Assembly: GCF_003589595.1 (NCBI RefSeq)
Contig: NW_020654810.1
Location: forward strand, 14,344,569 to 14,408,568
DNA: 64,000 nucleotides
Direction of reading: 5' to 3'
Source: Hyposmocoma kahamanoa
Lineage: Eukaryota > Arthropoda > Insecta > Lepidoptera > Cosmopterigidae
Both the position numbers and the translations under genes were made by a program. Every line of letters begins with the position of its first letter. The first letter of the stretch is position 1. The notes below the pieces were generated by a model, which worked only from the letters and a program-made list of their open reading frames with translations, did not search any database and was not told the origin of the DNA. This document shows, piece after piece, positions 26,701 to 38,700 of this stretch.

Positions 26701-29700
26701 TGTGTGCGTGTAAAAGTCAGCTAGGCTAGTTCTCGAAGAAATTGCTTTAAATGCCGTTTCCATATACTCCCTGGTTAACTCTAAACATCGAATATATAAC
26801 CAGAAATAGAGACGAAATAAGGGCCATATATTACTGGTAACACATTAGCGATACAGCTCTTATAAATATCAACTCTCGTTTGCACTGATATATAGACAGG
26901 CCAACTACTGACCTGTATGTACGACTCCGTATATTCCAAAAAATATTCTGTATTTATTGTAATAAAGATAATATCTCTAACAATGCCTTGCTGTTCTATT
27001 CGGTGGTGTAGGAAAAATAGCAAAACATCAATTACAAAACAAACGGAATCACATTTCATCGGTAATTAAATATTAAACATGTAATTTTGCAATTTTCGTC
27101 CATTATAGCAAAGCTCAAGTTAACTGGTCGATTTGAAGTGAAACAGTTGACGACACCCATTGACGACACCCGCCAATTGTTTCGAACTCGCGCTAGCCAA
27201 TCGAAGCGTAGTTGTCACAGTAATGATATGGCAGAATAGTTTTCAAATAAATTAAATGGCATTTCGTCTCTATTTCTGGTTACATACTCGATGACCCTAA
27301 TTATAGCAAGTGTAAAGCAATGCCTAGTTCAATATTCCGCTAGTTATGAAACATAATGTCGATATCAATTAAATGTCACATCCCTATCTGTAGATTGTCA
27401 ACTTTTTGATTTTGTTCCAAAAAGTTTGTGTTCATAGGATTCTTAGCTTTTATGTGACTAGTAATAATAAAACCTTATTAGATCCAAATAAGTATCAGTT
27501 TTTTTACCAAAAGTTTTTTATTATTGTCTATTTTCGTTTGATAATTTATAACCAATTAAAATTATGTTATCTTAGTACTAATGTAAGATTACGTTTTCAA
27601 ATGTGTGGCGACACCGGTTTTGTTGCTTGATGCCATTTCCATTCTCTTTTTTCTTCCGTGGTACTTATGACGTGTGTAATATTTGCCTAATATGAATGTT
27701 GTGTACAATTATAGTTGGATTTCAGATTTATAATTTTATATAAATAGTAATACTTCGACAACCTTAGTGGCCTACCGGTTTACAACATAGGTGCTGGATG
27801 AGGATGTCCCGGGTTCGATTCCCGGTAGGACCATTTTGGGAAATTTTCTACATTCATTCTGGTCCGAGTGTTCTGGGAAGTAATAACGCACACACTCAAC
27901 ATAGCCCCGCACTAGGGAAACCCTGTGTCGCGGGTGCCATGGACACACATAGACAACCACAAATTACACCCAAACTCACGAGAGAAATAAATGTAGGCCA
28001 TACAAATATTTCTCCCGGCCCGGGAATCGAACCTGGGACCTCTGCGTGGCAGTCCGGCATGGTAACCGTTCGGCCACAGAGGCAGTTAAAGTGCCCGAGA
28101 ATTCCGCTACTCTGGTACAGAGAACAATAGTACAGAGAAATTCCTAGTTAGACCAGGCAATTGATGTGGTTGCTAGAATATTATTATTATTTTGGACATC
28201 GATTTGCAACAGTGGAGCTCCTTGTGAAAAAGTTCGTTTAGGGAAGTACTACCACCATACCTATTTCTGCCGCCAAGCAGTAATGTGAGCATTAATGCGT
28301 TCCGGTTTGGAAGGGTAACTTGTCAAATTATATATCAGGGTGACAGGCGAAGTGACAGTGATCCTAAGATCTTTGCGACTAAAAATTCTAAATGGCACTG
28401 CAACTGTTATGGATAGGCGTGTCGCTTATCACCAGGCGCTCGACTTGTTCGTCCCATCACTTAGTATTATAATTATAAAAGTTATAAAAATTTAGGCTCT
28501 AGCTTCTCCCATGTCCTAAAAGATTAATTTCGAATTTTTAAATGGAAGAGGCGTGGTATTATTATTAGTTGTAAGTATTATTTGTAGTATAATATAAATA
28601 AATAAATATCAGAGTTCATAAGGTTGCGGTGATTGCTACAATTTTTTTCGGATCTATTTGTTTTTTCAAACAAACCAACATTTCGGGCTCTTTGCAGCTC
28701 CAATATAAATAGTCACGGCTGGCTATAAACTAAGGTCATGTTAGTTATCAATCAGTTATTTTTAAAATTATTGTAAACCAGCCTATTCTAAATTATAGTA
28801 TTCTAAAACTACCTTCTTTTCAATTAACTAATGATCATATTCCAATTAATGTCACATACGATATGCCAAATGTTAAAAAAAACATTTCCCAGGTTTAGTT
28901 ATTATATCGATATCAAGTAGATAGGTAAAATGACGCTTTGGTTACCTTATTAAAGGAGTTTTTCTCCAAAATCTCAGGCAATTTGAACTCAAATGGTTTC
29001 AGCGTATTGTATAAAGATACGCGTTTGGTGAAATTAGCGTAGGACCCGGCTGGCTCAGACGATACAACCACGAGTAGTGATTGTGCCCGGCGTTTGAACT
29101 CTGCACTTGTTGGACAAACTATTTTTGAGCCTCGTTCTTCCGTTTCTGTAAACCGAAGACGATAAATTAGATTGAAACAATAATAATAATAATAACCTTA
29201 AGTATTATAGACTTTCAAGACAAATATTGGGCACTTAAATTACTAGCACTTTACAGTGTTTGAAAGCAATGTACTTGTGAATTATAAAGGTACTTGTATT
29301 GTTTTTGTTTATATACAAAACGTTCCTTCATAGCTGTTAAATTGGCTTTATTTGTAGTACCTTAGATCATAACTTATACAAGTTGTATCCAAAAATTATC
29401 ATGTTATTAAAAGAAAAAAACACCCTAAAAATTTTCCGGCTGCGCGCATTTTGTATGCGTATTTATTTTTCGCTAATTAAAAAGATATTTTTATAAAATG
29501 ATCTTCATTATCGTCAAGTACTGTCATCAGCTGAATTCTGTACGAGCCATTTTGTGAATTTGTATACAGCGCCTAACCCTCTTAAAGACCCAGCAAAGTA
29601 CAATGAAAAACGCTAAACGCCCAATGTACGGACAACGGCACATCAGACTACACATTTTTGTTCGAAAATCGCCCCATTGCAACGGAACAAGATACGTCAA

Positions 29701-32700
29701 TGTGTAGCTTGATGTGCTGGCGTGTGTACATTAAAATGTGCTAAATATCCAAGCAAGTTTACAAGACTCAAAAAAAGGTCAAAACAAGTCAGTTTTGTAT
29801 GGAAAACTTACATTATGGTCACATAGAACATAACACTTAATTTTAATACGGTGTTTTTTTAATCGACTTGAAAAAATCTCCATTCTCAATTCGACTGTTT
29901 TTTTATGTATGTTATGCGATAACTCCGGTGAACCGATTCTGATGATTCTTTTATGTTGAAATGAGGGTACCTCAGTAGTGATCCCATTTAAATTTGAAGA
30001 AAATATTCCACCTCTAAGGGTGGCAATCTGGGATGTCCCCCAAATTTATCAATCAGGTTTCGCGCACTTTCTGGTAACCTACTTCAATAAACTTGGCAAT
30101 TAGTTGTGATTCCACGCACTTTTGAGGTCGGTTTTTTTAATACTCCGTACTGAGATTATGCAAAGTGTGCGTCACTTGTCTAGATTTCCCATGGTCATAT
30201 AGAACATATAGCGCTTAATTTGAATGAGATGTTTTTTAATTACAATGTACAATGGGCGTCAAGTAATCGTAGAAATAATATTACCTGGATCTGAATAACT
30301 TCACATATTAAGTACATTTTTATGTACACAGGATCTTAGTAAGTTACATATTTATTAAACATACCACTTTTATCATGACTTTACAGTGTGAAGGTCGCTA
30401 ACCACCTCGTGACTGTTACCCGTTTTAGACTATTTGCTAGCGACACCAATACAGTAGAGTCATCGTAGATGTACATATTTGTTTTACCGCATGTTTTGTG
30501 TACTACAATCAATGGATAAACCAACATTTGCTATCATGTGACATGCATTGCAATACTATTGAGTCATACTTTATCTACTTACTCATCAAATACTTAAGTG
30601 ATTCTCTGTCAGGAGAGTAAGTCATCATATCGACGAAGATGACCATGTACTCTCCTTTCGCGAAGAGCTTCAGGGATTCCATAGCAGTCATCATGTCGAT
30701 GAGCCCTTGCGTTGAGCCAAGGAACACGTAGACTGTAATAAAGAAACAAAATATATTTTGCGCGTAAGTTTTGCATGAAAAAAAAGCAACACGGACGCTA
30801 CTGCAAAAAAGTCGTTAAAAAAGTAAAATAAAAAAAAACATATGCAATAAAGCACAAAGAAAGATTCTGCAAGTCTGCTAGTTATCACGGAACGCCGTGG
30901 CTTAATGTCAGTGTCTGGCACGGATTGCCTGAGGGCGCTGGTTCGAAACTAGCCGGATCGAATGAAATTTTCTTAGTGTTTCGATATTTGTTATAATAAT
31001 TATAGCAAACTAGTGCAGTAATTTCACAAAAAAATATTGAATATCATGGTAGTAAAACATCGTCGCAATCAAAAAACTTAAAAATTACAAAAAAAGTAAA
31101 GTCAAAAACTTGAACAGTAAACTTTGTGAACCAGAAGCCACGGTTGTACAAACTCAAATAATCTTTATTTCATAGGTAAACAAATTTACAATTGAAATCG
31201 TCACAATGATCATTCATAAGGCAGATTCCCCTGAGAAGAATGAGGAAGAAACTCTAGGAGTTGCACTTTGTAAATGAACATTGGTATACATTTGTCATTT
31301 ACAATATTTATTTCAAATATCAACAACCTGCAAGACCTAAACAGGTCACTATCACGGATTTTTGTCATCCAAGTACGCAGAAGCAGTATAATAAAAAATA
31401 AACAAATATTAGACAACACAAATGTTGCTCTAAAGCACTTGTGTTATGGAAATCGGTAACAACGATGGTACCACAAACACCCAGACGCGAGATAATATAG
31501 AAAAGTCAGTTTTCTACATTGACTCGAACATGGAATCGAACCCGGGACCATGAACACCAGTGCGCAAGCCCCAAAAACCTTTGCAAAGATTTATTGCATT
31601 CGTAAATGGTAAATTTTGAATTTCAACCGGAATCTTATAATGGAAGCGTATACCCTCCCCCTTAAATAAATTTGTGACTTTCTGAAGACGGCTGTTAAGA
31701 AGAGTCTGTCTATTTTTATTCCTCGTATTAATACTATGCCATAATATTTTTAACATAAATTAATACAATTTATGCATAGTGCTGTGTGCAGAAGATCGTG
31801 TGAACTTGCTTAGGATTTTATAAGAATGATTTATTGCGTTATCGCCGAGACGCACGTACGCTTAAAACTATACAAAATTCAAAATTCAAATTCAAAATAA
31901 TCTTTATTTCATAGGTAAGCATTATTACACTTGAAATCGTCACAATAGTTAAACTCTACCGCTCATTCGTAAGGCAGATTCCCCTGAGAAGAATGAGCAA
32001 GAAACTCTAGGGGTTGCTCTTTGTAAATAACATTTACAATATTTTTTTTTTATTTGAGACATCAGAGATCGAGACTACCTCCATGAGCTAAACGGGTTAC
32101 TACCACGGATTTTTGTCATCCAAGTAGGCAGAAGTTGTATAATAACCTTTAGTATAAAGTTTTTGTTTCACTATAGTTTTAAACCTCGTGAAAGGCAAAT
32201 TTTGTATATCAACCGGAATCTTGTTATAGAAGCGTATACATTGCCCCTTAAATGATGACTTTGTGAAGACGACTATCAAGAAAAGCTAGTTTATTTCTAT
32301 TCCTCGTATTAATGTTATGTCTGTCACTATTTTTCATAAATAAATTACTATTCCTTTTAACATAAATTACATTTTCATAAATGTGAGGCTAGTGTAAGAA
32401 TGTTAATTTCCTTAAACTTATCTCTCAAAGATACTTTGGGGCCCAGATTGTAAATTTCACGTTTCTGCAGGACAAAGATTCTATTGATATCGGCGGTATT
32501 ACCCCAAAGCAAAATGCCGTATGTCATTAGACTGTGAAAGTAGCTGAAGTAAACCAATCTAGCGGTTTCGACGTCTGAAAGTTTCCTTATTTTTTTTATC
32601 GCGTACACTGCAGAGCCGAGCCGTTTTGATAACTTACTTATATGGGGACCCCATTGCAATTTAGCATCTAACGTTATACCTAGAAATACAAATAAGAAAA

Positions 32701-35700
32701 GAAATACAATACAATAAACATAAACACATAAAAGTAATTTGCATACGCATGCACCAGTTAAACGCACAACAATAGTAAAAATAAATGCATGTCACAGCCC
32801 ACGCAAACGGGCCTTGCTCAATTTTTAACTATGGATAGAAAATTCGACTTGTAGCACTGGTTTTCAACAAATCATGTTGGATGGTCCAGCTTTCGGGAGA
32901 CCTATAGCCCACAGTGGGTGAAGGCGACCTGTCAATGATAATGACGATGATACTATGATATAGTAAGAGTAAGTCAAATCACGCAATCTCAATGCTGGAA
33001 AAGAATCGCCATAAGATAATTTTAAATTATTTTTTTGTGAAAGGTGCCGTTAGTTCCTTATATCGGGAACTTTTTATCAGTTTTACCACTTTCTCGCGTG
33101 GCATATTTGAGGAAGGAATTATCTACTTTGTTTTTGATAATAAAGTAGTTAATCTCTTTTTGTAAATCGGTCGAATCAGTACATTTGATATTACGTGAAC
33201 TAACTGAATGTGATCCAATCCACACGTAAGTATTAAAAATCTGTTTTTGGCGGTTTAAATGTCGCTCAATGTTAAGACACTAAAATCAGTTGTATCAGTC
33301 CGATTCCATACTAATTAGGCATTCGAGTTTCATTTAAATATGATTTTATTGCCAGACATAGACATGCCTTTAGTACAATTTGAAAAATCTAATGACTTTA
33401 TTTTATTCAAACCTGCAATTATGACGTTTGAAGACGCTAAAGAATTCTTAATAGCAGTAATTTCGTCATTGTTCTTTGTACACAATATACTGTAGTTCAT
33501 TATTCCACAACAGATGTAATAATAACTCAAGGAAAATCCATCTTTCTAATACAGCAGTTACATAAAGAATCTATAAGTAAACCAGGGTTATGATGACTGG
33601 GAATCCATAGATTATTAACATAAAGGCGACCGAAAAACCAAATACGTACACTGTTTACATGTTTCTTACATTAACGTGCGGAAAGAACAGCAAAGAATAT
33701 GACGTCATATAAAAAAAAAACAAGTAGAGTGAGCATAAGCGTGGTTACACACGGTGAGTTTTAGCAGCGATGCAAACTCGCGATTTATAGGCGATTGCAT
33801 CGATGCAAACGCGCGATTGCAGCGACACAAACGCACGATTGCATCGATACAAACTTGCGATTGTGTCGATACAATCGCCTATAAATCCTAAACGTAGTGA
33901 TGCAATCGCGCAATTGCATCGATACAAACTTGCGATTGCGTCAATACTATCGCCTATAAATCCTAAGTGTAGCGATGCAATCGCGCGTTTGTATCGATGC
34001 AGTTGCGCGCTTGGATCGCGTTAGCATCGCTGCTTAAAATCCCGCGCGTGTGTAAAGGTGTAGTTATATAAAAACTGGATAGGTACTGTAGAAATCGTAT
34101 ATCAGTATTTATGCCTTCTTTCTCTCATGGCAGCTGGCTATTTTTATCTGAATTTAAATCTGTGGAGTAGCTGTTATCTTACCTATCGTTTTGTGGCGCA
34201 TATAGTAAGTAAGCAAGATCGAGGATTATTAATATAACCATACTCTTAGCATATCTATATATATATATATATATATATTCGTATATAGCATTGATAAAAG
34301 GCGCGTAACTGCACTAAACCAAATTTTACGGGCGTGGATTTTAACGCTTTGTTATTTCAATGGCTACGACTTTCATTTTCGCACAGAAAGCATTAATTTA
34401 CGACATTTATGCAGATTTGAATTGGCCACTAAAGTATCGAAATAAAAAATCGTAATCCAATGCTAGTTACGCGTAATTGCACAATCCCCGACGATATCCT
34501 ATTAAATAATATAAAATGTGTAATTTATTTTCAGATCCCAACTCTGTGGTCTTTATTTCAAATCACCACCACATTACAAGCAAAACTAGTAGATACATCG
34601 GAATGCATACATTTTAGTTTATCGTAGTTTTTCATGCAGTGTGCCGAACAAATTAATAGTATTAAATAAAAAAATACTAACTTCGAGTCCTATTTTTGGT
34701 GTCCTGCACGAACTGATACCAAAACCCGGGCGCACAACAAGGTAGTTTTTCCTCACAACAGCGAAACGCTTCGACAACATTTCGCTGATGGTTCACTGTC
34801 ATATTGTTCGCCTTCGCGTGGTTCTCCAGAATCAGGGCCACACGTTCCCATGGATCTTCGTAAAGTATTGAGAACTTGTGCCATCTGTAATATCTCAGTA
34901 GAGATATAACAGATTTAGTTGCCTGGAACAGGTAGAGCCTCTATTGTAAATAAATAATAAATTAGTAATTAACAAAAAATCTCTACTTAAATCTTAAAAT
35001 ATCATAGGACGACTGTATTGACTGATTAACCTATTTTAGAGTTTAATTACATTGATTGACGTGTTTTGTATACGACATACCTTTTCACAGTGTTGTCAAT
35101 ATCTTTCTAAAGAAGGTGAGGGCATCGTAAGTGCGTAAAGTCCAAGATATAGTTTTGATAATATACCTGAGTGTTTTGCGGCTCTAGTCGAGCGAAGTTG
35201 GGCGGTGAAGACGTTTGATAGTCGGAACATTTCTGTAAGTAAACAAATAAAAAAATATTATTATTAATCTACCTTTTTGTATGTTTTGTATGACATTATT
35301 TTATTTTGTCATATATTTATTTTTATAATATGGCGGGACGAACAAGCCGTGCGCCTAGTGGTTAGCTAAAAGCCGTCCATAACTGTTGCAGTGCCACTCA
35401 GGGCTTTAAATCGCAAAGATCTTAGGGGCACTGCCCCTGCGCCCGTCACCCTGAGGCATAAGTTGACAAGTCCCATGTGCCTGTAATTTCACCAGCAACC
35501 TTACCCTTAAAAACTGGAACGCAGCTATGCTGACATTACTGCTTGACGGCAGAAATAAGTAAGGTGGGATTAGTACTTCCCTGGACGAACTCTTTCAGAA
35601 GGAGCTCTACTGCCCTTTTAATTACCTTATTTCATCAATAATTATGTTTTATCGAAATAAGAAATTTAAAAAAAGGTATTAACGGAACACTGATTGGCGG

Positions 35701-38700
35701 ACGCCATTGCGAAAGACATCTTTGACGAGAACGGACGTAGTTTTGTTTTGTTTGGATTTATAGTGAAAAGACATTATAATATAATTTATAACGTCACTGG
35801 AGTTTCATTTCCATGTGTACTACGAAGATCTCATATCATCGCCTTAGAGTGAAAACCTCGCATACGCGTTTTCACATATTTGGTTTTTACTGATATTTAT
35901 TGAAGAAAACTTCTTTACTCAAATTTATTATTAAAGTAATATACACACATCAAAAGTGTCTAGGGATCAAGTGAATATTTTTGAAATAAAAATTATTTAA
36001 GCAATATTTACCAAATCCAGTCTTCCAGGACGACTTCTTACTTTAATGCTTATGTTTTATTTAACCGCTTACCCCTATATTTAATTAAAATAAACTAAAA
36101 TTGATGTTTTTGCAAATCGTGGGAAAAAACTCAAATTAACGGCGTCAATTTTAACTGCCTCAGTGGCCCAACGGTTACCATGCCGGACTGCCACGCAGAG
36201 GTCCCAGGTTCGATTCCCGGGCCGGGAGAAATATTTGTATGACCTACATTTATTTCTCTCGTGAGTTTGGGTGTAATTTGTGGTTGTCTATGTGTGTGTC
36301 CATGGCACCCGCGACACAGGGTTTCCCTAGTGCGGGGCTATGTTGAGTGTGTGCGTTATTAATTAAATGACAAAAAAATGGCGAAAATGATGATTTTGCT
36401 CATTTTTATTGTAAAGATAAGAAAATTAATAATCTGTATTTCCACCATTAACACGAATCACACAATTACAGCGATTTGGCATGCTTAAGATGAGTTCATC
36501 AAAATCACTTTGAGGAATGGCCGCCCATGTGTTTTGTAACAAGTCAAAATATTGTTGTAGAGTATGTACGGTATGCATACTCGGCACAGCTCTTCTTTGA
36601 AGCATATTCCATGCGTGCTCAATTGGATTGAGGTCTGGCGATTGAGCAGGCCACGGCAGAACGTTGATACGAGCTTCGGCAAGAATGCGTGTTACGACTC
36701 TAGCCGTGTGTGGACGTGCGTTGTCATGCATTAGTTGAAATGAATCACCCAACTGGCCTCGCAAAGGGATGATAACATCTGAAACAATCCTCTCTGCGTA
36801 AACTCGAGCATTGAGGTTACCCCTGATCCAAATGAGATCGGTTCTTCCGCCGATCCAAATACCGGCCCATATCAATAATGATACAATAATGTTCCCCCAC
36901 CATATGGATGAACTTCCTGACAATATCTCAAACGTTCATGACGTCGAGATGTTCTTCAAACTCGAGTACGTCTTGTATCCGGTCTCATACCGAAGCGGGA
37001 TTCATCCGAAAAGCACACATAGCGCCAGTCTTCTTCCTCCCAGTTTCTGTGTTCGCGAGCCCATCGTAAACGGGTCCTGCGATTGCAGGGTGCAATAGGT
37101 GGAACTCTGAGCGGCCTTCGGGATCGCAGACCCACTTCACGTAAACGATTTCGGATTGTTTGATCGCTTATTAGCAAGCCTGAGGAGCTGTGGAGCCTCG
37201 TAACCAACATCATGGCGGTCATGGTACGATTCCGTCGAGCAGTATTTTGGATATACCGGTCCTGTCTGCGAGTCGTGATGCGAGATCGTCCTCCATGTCG
37301 CTCGGCCACGCTGCCCGTCATGCGATAGCGCGTCCAGAGGCGACTTATGACGCTCTGTGTAGTGTTAAGAGTGAAAGCCACAGCACGTTGCCTGGAACCA
37401 GCTTCCAACATTCCGACGGCTCGCATCATCACTTCTCGGGTTAAATGATGTCGTCTCTCCATAATAATGTAAATTGTTTCGGTTCCGATGCAGATATTGT
37501 AATGATTTTGTCAAAACGCTATAACTCATTTTTATACAAAACCACATTGACAATCGATTTTCTTCTTATTAGCGAATTTTAAACAATATTCCTTATTTAA
37601 ATGTTAAAACTCACTAAAAAGTATCAATAGCGATACAAAAATGTTAATATAATTAACCCTAATTGCAGCAATACTCTTAAACGTACTTGATCCCTAGACA
37701 CTTTTGATGTGTGTAGTCATTGTGTAGTATATGAAATAGGTATAATGTAAATAATTAAAATGCTAACTACAAACATTATTGCGTTTACTACATTTCACAC
37801 CACATTTTTATCTTCGTCCTGAGAAATTACATAGAAATCACATACGAGGTTTTCACTCTAAGACGACGATATGAAGAACCGACGGAGAACGAAAACAAGA
37901 AACAGTTAAAGTATTAAATGAACCAGGAGCCAGAGAGCGTTCTACAAAAGCTGCAGGTAGCTTATTCCAGATACGTGGCTTGATCGGAACTGAAAATACA
38001 ACAAACTAAAGCCTTATGGCTCTATCGTAAATAAAATAAATAAGTATGACTTACGTAAGAGATCATGGGCAGATTCCTGGACTGAGCAATAATAGCCTCA
38101 GTATAACAGTTGCCCTCGGGACCAAAGAAGGCGACCACACCGGCGCAGCTCATATCGGTGATGTAGCGCGTCGCCACCACAGTGTCGCCCATCGTGTCGG
38201 TCCATTGCAACAGCAGCTCCACTTCCGGCAATAATGTGGAATCGTTGTTCACCTACACGCGAAAATATAATTTAGTTGCAGCTGCCAAGCTAACGCGCTG
38301 ACAAGTTGTTTTTGGACCCTGTAATAGTGGTGCTGGCATTGACTTTTTTAAATAATACTGCCTCCGTGGCCGAAAGGTTTCCATGTCGGACTGCCGGGCA
38401 AAGGTCCCAGGTTCGATTCCCGGACCGGAAGAAATATTTGTATGGCCTACATTTATTTCTCTCGTGAGTTTGGGTGTAAGTTGTGGTTGTCTATGTGTGT
38501 GTCCATGGCACCCGCGATACGGGGTTTCCCTAGTGCGGGCTATGTTGAGTGTGTGCGTTATTCTTATTCTTATTCCCTAATTACTTATATGTATGTACAG
38601 ATAGGTCTATAAAATGTAGTGAAAAGTTAGACAATTAGTTATTTATATATCTTAAGAATATTGTAATAAAACCCACGCTTCGAAGACATTATTTATGTAA

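Larger units (their letters stand above)
35944..37713 (-). mobile_element. Tc1-like (Tc1/mariner) transposon, inactive
   Basis: Perfect 29-bp terminal inverted repeats (35944-35972 and 37685-37713; CACACATCAAAAGTGTCTAG then GGATCAAGT) are flanked by TA on both sides. The internal transposase is broken and a SINE A is inserted at 36154-36365. Confidence 0.93.

Noticed and set aside
33745..34024. Repetitive open frames rich in Ser, Cys and Arg
   Set aside because: They are translations of the CGATGCAATCGC fold-back repeat on both strands and do not look like protein.
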